A stretch of 64,000 nt of DNA from PALSA-505 sp963762615 (GCA_963762615.1 CAVXLG010000011.1:1-64000); one strand, 5' to 3'; shown: positions 52,400 to 61,480, counted from the stretch's first letter. The notes: generated by a model not told the origin, from the sequence alone. Made by a program: numbers and translations.

Positions 52400-53308
52400 T
52401 TACCGGGCCTGACCGCCGAGTAGCGCGACCGCCTGTTCCTCGTCCCCGGGGTCCAGTCCGGCGGCGATGTCGCCGAGCCGCTGGCAGCAGGAGATCCCGG
52501 CGGCGCGCAGGAACGCGGGCAGGCCGATCAGCGCCGCTGCCTCGGCGAGCCAGGTCGCGCGCAGCCGGGAAGTGTCCAGCGCCGGCAGGCTGGTGCCGCC
52601 GGCCAAGGAGCGGGTCAGCGGGTTAGCGATGTTGTGCCGTTGCGGGTCGGTGCCGCCGGCGATCAGCTGCTCGCCGGCGAAGCCGGCCGCGGCCAGCAGC
52701 GGGCCGTGGTAGCGGGCCAGCACCGGCACGACCCGCGGCGCCCGGCCGGCCCGGACGGTCGCGATCACGCCGCCGGACCGGGCGATGACGTCGATGCCGC
52801 GCACGCCGCGCAGGTCGGCGCGGATCAGCCCGGCACCCGCGGCCAAGCACACCAGGCCGGCCGCCCGGGCCCGCCGCGCCGGCGTGGGCTGGGCGTCTGC
52901 CAGGGCCAGGAACCCGGCGATCTCCGCGGCCGAGTACGGGGCCTTGGCGCGCTCGCGGGGCAGCGGAGCGTCCGCGGGCGCAAGGTGCGGCACCACGCGC
53001 CGGGCCAGGAACCGCAGATTGGTGCGCAGCGTCCGCCGCGCCGGCCCGGACAGGCCCGGCGCGTGCGCGGCGAACCGCTCGATCACCGACGGGTGCAGCA
53101 GCACCCTCGGGACCGGGTCCAGGCCCAGCCCGGTCGCCCATGTGGCGAGCTTGCCCGCCGCCCACAGCAGGTTCCTGGCCCGGCCCCGGCCATGCGGCCC
53201 GGCAGCCGCGACGACCTGCCGGGCGAACGCCGCCGCCTCCGCCGGGACCGACGGCGACGGCCGCCACGCGGTGATGTCGTCCGCGCCTGCGATCCCGGCA
53301 GCGCCCAT
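52400..53308 (-). CDS. Tyrosine-recombinase-like accessory protein without catalytic residues
   Basis: 302 residues from ATG 53308 (GGAGG eight bases before). N-terminal core-binding-like helices (NLLWAAGKLATWATGLGLD), then a catalytic-domain-like half: AGAGLIRADLRGVRGIDV where TGLRxSEL is normal, a beta hairpin VIATVRAGRAPRVVPV, and TSRLRATWLAEAAALI where HxLRHTxA is expected. No LGH or final Tyr motif. Probably binds DNA ends or targets transposition without strand cleavage. Forms an operon with the transposase. Confidence 0.6.
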   Translation of the reverse strand: MGAAGIAGADDITAWRPSPSVPAEAAAFARQVVAAAGPHGRGRARNLLWAAGKLATWATGLGLDPVPRVLLHPSVIERFAAHAPGLSGPARRTLRTNLRFLARRVVPHLAPADAPLPRERAKAPYSAAEIAGFLALADAQPTPARRARAAGLVCLAAGAGLIRADLRGVRGIDVIARSGGVIATVRAGRAPRVVPVLARYHGPLLAAAGFAGEQLIAGGTDPQRHNIANPLTRSLAGGTSLPALDTSRLRATWLAEAAALIGLPAFLRAAGISCCQRLGDIAAGLDPGDEEQAVALLGGQAR

Positions 53309-53317
53309 CCCCGACCT

Positions 53318-53354
53318 CCGTCCTGTCCACAGTAAAATACTGTGGACAGGACGG
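53318..53354. promoter_or_regulatory. Palindrome with 17-bp arms between the divergent transposon genes
   Basis: CCGTCCTGTCCACAGTA-AAA-TACTGTGGACAGGACGG, perfect arms with three A residues between. Located between the recombinase-like ATG (53308) and the DUF6788 ATG (53384). Likely operator for both directions, or a binding site of the recombinase-like protein. TACCGTGGAC at 53729 is a partial echo. Confidence 0.7.
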
Positions 53355-53383
53355 GAAACCGCGGATCTGAGACGGTGTGTCGC

Positions 53384-53725
53384 ATGGAACCAGCCACGGG
53401 CCGGACCCTGGAGGTCATCGCCGCCGAGCTCGCCGCCGCGGCCGGGGCCGCCCTGCCCGGCACCCTGACCGTCCGCTCCTACGCCTGCGGCAAGCCACGC
53501 TGCCGCTGCCACGCCAGCCCGCCGGTCCTGCACGGCCCCTACGCCGAGTGGACCCGCAAAGTCGCCGGCAAGACCATCACCCGCCGCCTCACCAGCGAAG
53601 AACTCCAAGCCTGGCAGCCCCTGTTCGACAACGCCCGCAAGATCCGCGAGCTCGTCGCCGAGCTCCACGAGCACACCCTCCAGGCCATCCAGGCCAGCCC
53701 TCCGCAGTCACAAACCCGCGCATAA
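53384..53725 (+). CDS. DUF6788 protein
   Basis: 113 residues from ATG 53384 (MEPATGRTLEVIAAELAAAA). Core LPGTLTVRSYACGKPRCRCH ASPP, then LHGPYAEWTRKVAGKTITRR and a helical tail LFDNARKIRELVAELHEHTL. The CGKPRCRCH cluster may bind zinc. Small proteins of this type occur beside transposases in actinobacteria and cyanobacteria. Divergent from the other two genes; may be an accessory DNA-binding subunit. Confidence 0.75.
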   Translation: MEPATGRTLEVIAAELAAAAGAALPGTLTVRSYACGKPRCRCHASPPVLHGPYAEWTRKVAGKTITRRLTSEELQAWQPLFDNARKIRELVAELHEHTLQAIQASPPQSQTRA

Positions 53726-53882
53726 TACCGTGGACGCGCCGCGCTTAACCTGTGGGGACGCCCGCCATCGGCCCCCACAACCGCAGGTCACTGCCAAATG
53801 TGAGGACCTGACCAGGCAAAACGCGTACATCATGACGTTGTAGTCGGGGGGCTGACCACCACAGTTGACCACAGTCCGCATC

Positions 53883-54266
53883 TCACTGGCCGCCTCCGAG
53901 CAGCTTGTTGAGACTGGCTAGCGCGTCGTCGCGGGATTCCTGATCGACGTGGGTGTAGATCTGCATCGTGGTCGAGATGTGCGCGTGGCCTAGGATCATC
54001 TGCGCGTCGCGTGGCGCCAAGCGGAGCTTCTTGAGCAGTGACGCGGTGCTGTGCCGCAGGTGGTGGACCTTGATCACCCTGATGTTGTTGTGGTCGCAGA
54101 TGCGCCGGAACGAGCGGGCCAGGTTCCGCGGCTCGATAGGTAGCCCGCTGCGAGTGGTGAACACGAGCCCGGTGTCGTGCCAGGCACGGCCGAACGCTTC
54201 CCGGTCGGCGGGTTGCTGTTGCTGGCGGATGAGAAGGGCTTCTCGCGCCAGGCCGGGGATCGGCAA
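53883..54266 (-). pseudogene. Tyrosine integrase, C-terminal half
   Basis: 127 residues as written. Contains DTGLVFTTRSGLPIEPRNLA, VHHLRHSTASLLKKL (HxxR), ILGHAHISTTMQIYTHVD with the Tyr. The N-terminal half and first Arg are lost; the frame is interrupted where the MazG-like gene begins. Related to AICE integrases and probably the integrase of the element that used tRNA-Ala. Confidence 0.75.
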
Positions 54267-54334
54267 TTCACGAGGCAGCGAGCCCGGCGGTCAGCCGATA
54301 TCCTTCGGACCGGTTCACGCCGTCTGGAGGAGTC

Positions 54335-54643
54335 TTGGACATCCGATCCGTCCAGGAGCGAGCCTGGGACAACAAGAAGGCCAAGGGATTCAACACGACC
54401 GATGTCCCGCTAGAGTTCGGCCTGCTCACAGCAGAGATCGGCGAAGCCTTCACTGCCTGGCGAAGGCGCCTGCCCGACTTCGGCGAGGAACTAGCCGACG
54501 TCCTGATCTACCTGGCCGGGCTCGCCCAGATGACCGGCATCGACCTCAGCGCGGAAGTCGAACACAAGCTGGCCAAAAACACCGCCCGCAGCTACGCGAC
54601 CGACACTCACGGCATCCCGAACCGTCACGACGGCGCTGGCTGA
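54335..54643 (+). CDS. MazG-like nucleotide pyrophosphohydrolase
   Basis: 102 residues. The helical pattern FGLLTAEIGEAFTAWRRRL and FGEELADVLIYLAGLAQMTG supplies the ExxE and ExxD metal ligands of all-alpha NTP pyrophosphatases. TTG start at 54335 with GGAGGAG just before; an ATG is not available. Begins inside the place where the integrase lost its N-terminus. Intact cargo gene. Confidence 0.7.
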   Translation: MDIRSVQERAWDNKKAKGFNTTDVPLEFGLLTAEIGEAFTAWRRRLPDFGEELADVLIYLAGLAQMTGIDLSAEVEHKLAKNTARSYATDTHGIPNRHDGAG

Positions 54644-54847
54644 TCTTGTCAGGACCGGCCACGAACCGGCCCCAATGTCGGCCCGGGCCAGCCCAAATGC
54701 CTAGCGTCACTTGATCCCTGCCCGGATTGGCCTCGCTTGATCGTTGACACGCCCTAGAGGGTTTGCGCCCTGACGCATAGCCGCTCCGCGGGCTGCTCGT
54801 TGGAAGAGGCCAACGGGAGTCCGGCATCGTCCAGGGACGACATGGAA

Positions 54848-54877
54848 CTGGCGGACCCGCGAACGCGGGTCCGCCAG
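54848..54877. terminator. Perfect 14-bp-stem hairpin
   Basis: CTGGCGGACCCGCG-AA-CGCGGGTCCGCCAG. Located 14 bases after the stop of the collagen-like gene on the minus strand. No T-run, as usual in high-GC hosts. Confidence 0.7.
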
Positions 54878-54890
54878 TGGACTGAGAGGA

Positions 54891-55580
54891 CTATAGGTGA
54901 CCCGGCAGCGACCGCTGCATGGGGCTGGACTTAGGCGCATTGCCGGTCGCGGAGTTGATCAGCGTGCCGGTGATGCCTCCGTCGTAGAACGAGGTGCTGT
55001 TGTTCGAGGTGTAGTCGGTGCATTCCACCTTCACGGAGTCTCCGGCGTTGACGGAGATCGCCTGGTCCAGCGGGACGGTCTCGTATGTCTGGTTCGCGAC
55101 CGGGCCGACCGTGGCGAAGGTGCCCTGCAGGCCATTGTTGTCGCCGAGGATGCAGGCTACGGTGTCGCCCTGGGCGACGACCAGCATCACGCTGGCGTTG
55201 ACGTAGTAGGTGCCACTGGCCGGCGCCGCGGCGGTGGACAGCACCGGTGTCAGGGTCTGCGCCTGGTTAAGCGACACCGACGTGCCGCTGGTTCCAGAGG
55301 TGCCCACTGCCAGACCGGCAGGGCCTTGCGGGCCCTGCGGTCCAGCTGGACCTTGGGGGCCGACCTTGTTCCAGATCAGGCTCGAATCGCCGGTGGGGCA
55401 GGAGCCCGTGGTGGCGATGTGATCTAGCGGGGGGAGCGTGGCGCCGGTCTTGTAGCAGGCCTTGATCTGGCCCGAGGTGGTGAGGTTGCTGGCCAGGGCG
55501 CCACTGCCGACGCCCAGCACTGCGAGCGCTGCGCAGGAGACGGTGACGGCGGTCACGCTGAGGCGACGGCGAGTGCTCAT
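54891..55580 (-). CDS. Secreted protein with a short collagen-like repeat
   Basis: 229 residues. Signal peptide (MSTRRRLSVTAVTVSCAALA to GALAS), an N-terminal part with two cysteines (IKACYKTG, TGSCPTGDSSLIWNKVG), a short collagen stretch GPQGPAGPQGPQGPAG, then a beta-rich C-terminal domain with two cysteines (VACILGDNNG, VECTDYTSNN). Typical of exported actinobacterial proteins that trimerise. AAGGAAGG before ATG 55580. Intact. Confidence 0.75.
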   Translation of the reverse strand: MSTRRRLSVTAVTVSCAALAVLGVGSGALASNLTTSGQIKACYKTGATLPPLDHIATTGSCPTGDSSLIWNKVGPQGPAGPQGPQGPAGLAVGTSGTSGTSVSLNQAQTLTPVLSTAAAPASGTYYVNASVMLVVAQGDTVACILGDNNGLQGTFATVGPVANQTYETVPLDQAISVNAGDSVKVECTDYTSNNSTSFYDGGITGTLINSATGNAPKSSPMQRSLPGHL

Positions 55581-56374
55581 CTCAGATTTCCTTCCTTGGC
55601 TGGTTCTGGCTGCTGTCGTCTAGCCTGCTGGCGTCGCGGCCCGGCGGCATCCGTGATCACCACTGATCCACCACGGATTGACCACCGATTCGTCAAAGGT
55701 CAAGCATCAAGCGGGACAGGACACGAACGACTGATCGATGCCTAGGTCCCAGATGCCTAGGTCCAAGGGCGACGGGCCCGGTGTAAGGGCAGGCCCGGTG
55801 TGCCTAGGGGATCCGACACCGTGCCCATCAGCTGCGGCTCCAGACGGAGATCAACCCTGCCCCAATGCCTGACCCGAATGCCTGACCCGAAACTGGTGAG
55901 CAGTATCAGTACGGATTCAAGGGCGCCTTCGGCGCCAGCCAGGGCAAGGCTGGGTACGTTCCAGTGCGCAGACTGCGGGCAACCGGCGCGCGAACCGGCG
56001 CAGCACCCACCGTCGCTGGCCCGGGTGGGCTGGCACCCTGCGGTCACGGGGGCGGCAGCGTTGCCGCGTCCTTCCGGACGGCCGCCCTCCGGACGCGGCG
56101 GCAGCCGTCCGAGGCCGTCTGCCAGCGCGCGCCGCGACCGGGTATCGCGCCGTCGCGCGGGTGACCACGCCTGCAAGAGCTGACCGCCTGTCCCTCGCGC
56201 CGAGCATCCTGTCACCGCGCAAAGATCACAGGCAAGGGCGCGCCTGCGGCGCGTCGCACGCGATGGCGCAAGCGCCACCCTTGCCTCTGATCTTCCACGG
56301 CAATAACCTCGGCACCTGTCGAGGCGGACGGGGGCAAGTCGAGGTCCCCTATGCCCCGGAACCGGGAGGTAAAT
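55581..56374. other. Gene-poor stretch with a long hairpin
   Basis: No convincing gene. TGCCTAGG occurs three times at 55739-55806. AAAGATCACAGGCAAGGGCG (56221-56240) pairs with CACCCTTGCCTCTGATCTT (56276-56294), an imperfect stem of about 19 bp with a 35-base GC-rich loop; MITE-like or a terminator. Confidence 0.5.
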
Positions 56375-56710
56375 GTGCAGCATTCTTTTAATGCAGATTT
56401 CTATGTTACAACAGCGACAGTTATCCCTGTTCTGTATCTTGCGCTCGCTATTCAAGGTCCGCTCTACACTGAGCTGATACGACACCTGAATGAAGCGCTG
56501 TCCAATCGGCAGCTTATATACTTGCCGTTGCGCCTTGCCGCTTATCCAATACTGGCGGCGGCGTTTTTTGGAGAATTGAGCGCAATATCGGCGCTCTACT
56601 ATAGATCAGATTCGCATCTTGAACGACAGGTCGCATTTGCCTCTGTGATCATCTTGCTAATTGCAGTACTAGCCAAACCGGCATGGGGAATACATGACGC
56701 ACGTAAGTAA
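56375..56710 (+). CDS. Low-GC membrane protein, 111 aa
   Basis: GTG 56375 follows GGGAGG at five bases. Three hydrophobic segments (TATVIPVLYLALAIQG, LRLAAYPILAAAFFGELSA, FASVIILLIAVLAKPAW). The gene and the following 200 bases have clearly lower GC and many AT-rich codons compared with the rest of the window, so it is probably foreign. No family recognised. Could be a small toxin- or phage-like membrane protein, but nothing shows that. Confidence 0.55.
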   Translation: MQHSFNADFYVTTATVIPVLYLALAIQGPLYTELIRHLNEALSNRQLIYLPLRLAAYPILAAAFFGELSAISALYYRSDSHLERQVAFASVIILLIAVLAKPAWGIHDARK

Positions 56711-57104
56711 ATCACTATCTCGTCAACCTGGCACAGCAACTAGGATTAATGCCACCCAGGATAGCGAGCCCGACTCATCAGGTAGTGGTGGCGGTTCGAG
56801 CTAGGTGAGCTCAAGCACCTAATCAAGGAGAGACTGAGCATCGACGTCATCCCAGGAACCAGCCCGCCTCGCCGCCTGCGCGCTTCCGGCAACACGCCAA
56901 CCGGACGGCCAGGCCCTTAACGTAGTTTGACGCTTAATTTAAGTGTCAAGTCGCCTCTCACAGCCTTTTTCCCTGAACTCTTCTGCAATTCGGCCAAGCT
57001 GTTCAGCGCCTTCGAAGTAGAGCCCTGCTGACCCTGAGGGACGGCGCATAGTGCTACCACGTTTGGCCATCGCGTGATTCGGGCAGGAGTGCAGCCGTTG
57101 CAAA
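56711..57104. other. AT-richer gene-less stretch
   Basis: Continues the low-GC patch. No reliable gene. Ends at the IS256-like relic. Confidence 0.4.
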
Positions 57105-57300
57105 ATGGGGTGCTCAGAATCTGGGACTTCCCGGCAAGCCATCGGTCGATGTCTTCGGATCAACAAGGAAATCAAACGCCGCGCTCGCGTTATCGCCATC
57201 TTCCCCGACAACACAGCAGTCATACGGCTCGTTGGCGGACGGGTCTTCGGCTCAGCCGGAGCCGTCAGGTGCTACGAGCTCGCGCTCGGTCCCGGCCGAC
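57105..57300 (+). pseudogene. IS256-family transposase relic
   Basis: INKEIKRRARVIAIFPDNTA followed by VIRLVG matches the conserved C-terminal stretch of mutator-type (IS256) transposases (LNKEIKRRxxVVGIFP, AVIRLVGA). The rest is lost or out of frame. Confidence 0.7.
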
Positions 57301-57309
57301 GAGGACTGC

Positions 57310-57852
57310 CTACAGGAAGCCGATCTCCCCGGTCGCGTGGAACGTGGCGATGATGATACCCAGCGGAATACCTAGCCCTGGAACATGAAACAGAAGCTGT
57401 TGGGTGGGCACGTCGAACAGGAAGCTGTCGGACTCCCACGCCGCGATCGACCCGCTGCCATTTCTGAGGTGGACATTGCTACCGGCTGGAGTGAACGTCA
57501 GAGTTGCGTCGATGTGGGGGCCGGCGAACTGTTGGTAGTCGGGCGGCGAAGCGCTCGGGTTGGCGATTCGGTCGGAGAACCAAGTTCGAACGTAGATGCG
57601 GATGCCGAACGGGTGTCCGGCTGTGTCGTTGACAACGTGGCCATCGAGTCCCCAGCAGTAACTGCACAGCCCGGGTGCCCAGTTTATGCCTTCCCCTTGT
57701 GGCCTGGCGCTGGGTTGGAGACTGGCCAGAGTGACGCTCGGCAGCCCCACAGTCTGGGCCGCCGTGACGATGTCTGCGAGGTACTCGCTGCCTGTGGCGG
57801 GCCGGGGGTACAGGGGGTACCTCGCGGAACCCGCTCGTGGGATCAGGGTCAT
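57310..57852 (-). CDS. Hypothetical protein, 180 aa
   Basis: Beta-rich with possible membrane-proximal end: TGSEYLADIVTAAQTVGLPS, LCSYCWGLDGHVV, FGIRIYVRTWFSDRI, GPHIDATLTFTPAGSN, DVPTQQLLFHVPGLGIPLGI. Codon use fits coding. Start at ATG 57852 without a clear ribosome site; it may lack an N-terminus. I do not recognise it. Confidence 0.5.
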   Translation of the reverse strand: MTLIPRAGSARYPLYPRPATGSEYLADIVTAAQTVGLPSVTLASLQPSARPQGEGINWAPGLCSYCWGLDGHVVNDTAGHPFGIRIYVRTWFSDRIANPSASPPDYQQFAGPHIDATLTFTPAGSNVHLRNGSGSIAAWESDSFLFDVPTQQLLFHVPGLGIPLGIIIATFHATGEIGFL

Positions 57853-58359
57853 GTATAGAATGCGTCATTGAAGAACGGTCCTCCCCCTAGCCCTGAGATG
57901 CCGATGACTGGCAGGTGGGCATCCACTCAACCACGCTGCGACCAGATGGAGACCGTGTGCAGATGGTGTGCAGATCGTATGGAGATGCACTTTCGCGCGG
58001 TCCTGTAGACCACGATGAACCTGCCGGATCGCGGGCATGGCCCGCCCAATTGATCGCGAGCAGCCGGGCGGCGCGGCGGCAGTCGCCTGGCCGGATTTTG
58101 GCAGGACAAGGACGCGCAATATAGGTCAACGATGCGCACCAGTGAGCGTCACTAGCGGTGCATCGGATCCCCAGGTCGGGGCGGTCACAGACCCCAATCG
58201 GTCGGATTCCCAAGCTGATAGTGCGGGTGACCGCCGCGGGTGAGTCAGCGCACCAGGCTGTTCGCTCGGTGTTGGAGAGCGGCGAAAGATGGCTGGAGAT
58301 GCTTCTCAACTGGGAGCGATATGAACTGTCCGTTGAGATGGCGCCTCTCAATCCACCCC
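57853..58359. other. Gene-less relic stretch
   Basis: Holds the tRNA-Gly relic (58205-58228) and short GTGCAGAT repeats at 57955-57975. No gene supported. Confidence 0.4.
58205..58228 (+). repeat. tRNA-Gly(CCC) relic, copy 2
   Basis: 24 bases identical to 25545-25568, covering anticodon loop to start of T-arm of tRNA-Gly(CCC). Shorter than copy 1 on the T-arm side. Confidence 0.5.
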
Positions 58360-58882
58360 TCAGCGGCGCCGGTCCATGCCGCCCCGGGAAGACGTGACCG
58401 CGATATCCTCGAACGTCACCTTCAGCGTGTCCCAGATGAACCCGGCAGCACACGGCGCGAGGTACGGGCACGAACTGAACACCGCTTCCCCCTTCCCGCT
58501 GCACGGCACCCGCACCGATCGGGGAATGCCCTGCCGTTCGCCGTACTGCTTGAAGGTCAGCGTCACGGGCCTGGTTCCGGTCGGCACCGGCTGGAACCAT
58601 GAGTAGATTCTGGCTGAACAGGCCGGTGTCACCGTGTCCGTCCGCCGCCTCCGCCACCGCCATGGTCTGGCCTCCCCGCACCGGACCGGTGCGATGCTCG
58701 GTGACCGGCCCGGGACAGACGGTGTACACCACCGCGCTGCCCTCTTGGCCGTTGACCATGCCCACGAAGTGCTGCTGTGGCCCGATGGGTGTCTGAGCGA
58801 GCGCTGCTCCACTACCGACACCCACGAACGCGATGATCGCGACAGCTACCGCGATGCTCCGAGCGACGGACCGATCTCTCAT
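58360..58882 (-). pseudogene. Secreted protein, frameshifted
   Basis: ATG 58882: MRDRSVARSIAVAVAIIAFV, signal peptide ending ALAQ, then GPQQHFVGMVNGQEGSAVVY and AVAEAADGHGDTGLFSQN. Near 58620 sense passes to the next frame: IYSWFQPVPTGTRPVTLTFK, RVPCSGKGEAVFSSCPY, WDTLKVTFEDIAVT to the stop at 58360. Joined length about 173 residues, two disulphide-like Cys pairs. One indel, decay or error. Confidence 0.6.
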
Positions 58883-59153
58883 GACGGACTCCCCGCGGCA
58901 CGAGACGGCATCCCGGCCATATCCTCCCACAACCACGCCGAAGACGCCTGCGCGCAGCCGCCCGCCGCAAGGTCGCGGCTGCTCTTACCGCGCGGTTAGC
59001 TGACGCCTGGCTACCGGTGCCTGCCCGTGTGGCTGTAGTCGCGGTCTGGCTCATCCTGGCCGTTGTCGGCCTGGGCACGGTCACGGTCCTGGCACGCAAG
59101 TACCGCAGCCCGGACGCGGATGACTGGCGATTGCCGACCGGATCGCCGTCTGG

Positions 59154-59861
59154 ATGGAGGACATCGATGCCGACCCGAGCCCCTGGTCACCGTCACGCTT
59201 CGCCCGCGCCGCCGGACTGCTCGGCGAGCTCGCTGGCAACCGCAGCGACCCGGCGCTATGGGCGGGAACCGGGCGGCCGCCCAGCTACGGTTTGCAGCGT
59301 TACGTAGACGGTCCCGCCCGCAACGCGATAAGGATCGTCGCCGACGACACCACCTGGCACCATCCGGCCCTGGCCGCGCACGCCGCCCTGCAAGCCGATC
59401 TGCTGGACCTGGCTGACCGGGTACCTGCGCTGCTGGACCTGGCCTGCTCGGCACCGCAAGCGCTGCTGCTCGGCGACGCCAGCCCGCAGAACCTCCTAAT
59501 CCCACGCGGCGAGCCGGACACGTTCGTGGCCATCGACATAGCGTTCCAGACCCCCCATGCGATCGGATTCGACCTAGCCCAGCTGCTGGTCGGACTGGCA
59601 CACGCCGGACAGCTCCCGGCGACCGCACTGCCGTCCATCGACGCTGGCCTCGTGCCGTCGTTCGGGGCAGGGACCCGCAAGACCCCACGGCCGGCCAGCG
59701 CCCGCGACATCGAGACCGGCTACCTCACCGCCCTCGCGCTGAGGTCAGCATTCACCTCGCTGCCCCTGCACGAGCTGGACACCGGCCAGCCTGCGCTCAT
59801 CACCGACCGCTGCGCCCTCACAGGCTTCATCCTCGACTGGACACGGCACCTCGGCCGATAA
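59154..59861 (+). CDS. APH-like phosphotransferase, N-terminus missing
   Basis: 235 residues. Keeps the C-lobe: LLLGDASPQNLLIPRGEPDT (Brenner-like, with Leu in place of His) and FVAIDIAFQTPHAIGFDLAQ. The ATP-binding N-lobe is absent and an in-frame stop lies 30 bases upstream of ATG 59154. Probably a truncated, inactive kinase gene. Confidence 0.6.
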   Translation: MEDIDADPSPWSPSRFARAAGLLGELAGNRSDPALWAGTGRPPSYGLQRYVDGPARNAIRIVADDTTWHHPALAAHAALQADLLDLADRVPALLDLACSAPQALLLGDASPQNLLIPRGEPDTFVAIDIAFQTPHAIGFDLAQLLVGLAHAGQLPATALPSIDAGLVPSFGAGTRKTPRPASARDIETGYLTALALRSAFTSLPLHELDTGQPALITDRCALTGFILDWTRHLGR

Positions 59862-59874
59862 ACGCTCTTCAGCC

Positions 59875-60362
59875 GTGCTTTCCAGGCAGACGGCCGCGCC
59901 CGATCCGTACCCGTCAGGGGACACCGGGCTGCGCAACCTGCTGCTGCATGGCTATGAACAGAACCAGATCTGGTACGAGATCGTCGCCCTGGCCGGTGAG
60001 CTGATCGCCTGGACTCAGATGTTCGCCCGCACCGGCGCCGCGCGCCCGTGGGAACCCAAGCGGCTGCGGCTACGGCTGTTCTCCGCCGCCGGGCGGGTCG
60101 TCCGCGGCGGACGCCGGTTCCGCCTTCGCCTGGCAGCCCGATAGCTGGCAGCGACTATCACCGCCGCCATTCACCGCCTGCAGACCCTGGCACCAGGCTG
60201 ATCAGGCCACGCCCCTCCGCGATCAGGAAGGAGCACCCGCGGGCCAGTGGAACCCCGCCCACCCGGCGCAACAGCCGGGCAGACAGCCACGGCAGCCCGC
60301 TGAAACAATCAGTCAGCCGCGGCTCAAACCATAGACCCAAGATCACGAAAGATCGAGGCTAA
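59875..60362 (+). pseudogene. IS1380-family transposase C-terminus with IS end
   Basis: From about 59930 the frame reads LRNLLLHGYEQNQIWYEIVA, LAGELIAWTQMFARTG and PWEPKRLRLRLFSAAGRVV, the conserved C-terminal part of IS1380-type transposases. The following sequence to about 60362 (GATCACGAAAGATCGAGGCT) looks like the IS right end. The left part is gone. Confidence 0.75.
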
Positions 60363-60947
60363 CACCTCTTTTAGGCCCGGTCTCTATAAACACCATCGCC
60401 GCAGCAGCCTGATACCACCTCAGCGACCCGACATGACCTCGGCAAAAATACCCTCGCAGCCTGCAGATTTGCTCGCCATGGTCAATCTGACCAGGTGACA
60501 TGGGGTCGGACGTCCGTGCTGGTCAGAGTGTGAGAAGGACTCCTCAACTCGCCAAGATTAACCTTGGCTAAGTGATATTGCGTCTGGACGTGGCCGTCCC
60601 GCTTCGGTGCGTTTGTGACTGATCGGGATCAGCGGTGTGTTACTGTAAGTATTAATCCCCGCTTACAGGATGTGTCCGGCTTTTCGGATATTTCTGGCGT
60701 TCGAGGTCGAAAGACCTTACACCCGGGACGTTGGGCCCTCTGGGCTCCGGCACTGGCGGGTGAAAACGTGTCACATGGATGGGCTGTTGACCTGCGCTGA
60801 TGGCGCGGTGGGTGCACGGCCAGGAGACTGATCACGAATCGCCGGGCGGCAGCGCTGTGCCGTCTCGGCCGGCGGATCATGCGACACAACCGGCATAACA
60901 CAAAGCTTCCGGCAGAAAACTGCTCGGAAAACAATAGGGAGGAATCA
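60363..60947. other. Gene-less stretch, promoter of the next gene
   Basis: No gene. Somewhat AT-richer around 60540-60720. Ends with GGGAGGA before ATG 60948. Confidence 0.4.
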
Positions 60948-61480
60948 ATGTTTCACCTCTACAAGGGCCGCTATAGGCGGACCTTAGCCGTCCTGGCCAT
61001 CCCGGCCGCAGCGGCTGCCGTTTCGCTCGGGGCGGTATCGGCCGCCTCGGCCGGCGCCACAACCACAGGGTTCACGGCCACCCAGTCCGTGACCAACCGC
61101 GACGACTCTGGGGCCAATGGCGGCAACTGGGCGCTGGACGCGTTCACCGCCACGACCAACCTGCATGGCGACGGGATCGTCGCCAACAGCGTTTTGCCCC
61201 GGGATCACCATCGGGGCCTGCCACAAGGTCACCGGCACCATCTCCGACCACGGCACGTTCACCACCCAGGTGGGCAACGCGGCGCCCGGCGACGGCAGCC
61301 TGAACGGCGGCTCCGTGCCGAACATCGGCGTCGCGGTCACCGGCCCGATGTCGGGATCGCTCAGCTACACGTTCTACGTCAACAAGCCGCTGACCTCGAA
61401 AGCTAGCGTCAGCAACGCCCCGTCCTCGGTCTCTGGGGACACCCCGTCCACCGGCCAGTGGCCCGAGCAGTTCTTCACCC
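60948..61480 (+). pseudogene. Secreted protein, frameshifted
   Basis: ATG 60948 six bases after GGGAGG. Signal peptide (TLAVLAIPAAAAAVSLGAVS to AASA), then TGFTATQSVTNRDDSGANGG. Near 61190 the frame changes (NSVLPR becomes FCPGITIGACHKVTGTISD), continuing HGTFTTQVGNAAPGDGSLNG and TGPMSGSLSYTFYVNK, TGQWPEQFF. The end runs into the reverse-strand methyltransferase relic. Probably a secreted beta-sandwich protein. Confidence 0.6.

Larger units (their letters stand above)
50734..53803. mobile_element. Compact three-gene transposon with 17-bp inverted ends
   Basis: Terminal inverted repeats TCACATCTGGCAGTGAC (50734-50750) and, inverted, TCACATTTGGCAGTGAC (53787-53803), 16 of 17 identical. Between them lie a transposase and a recombinase-like gene (minus) and a DUF6788 gene (plus), diverging from a palindrome. 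Inserted 31 bases after the tRNA-Ala CCA. No obvious target duplication: left flank CCATCTATGT, right flank GGACCTGACC. All three genes are intact. Confidence 0.75.
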
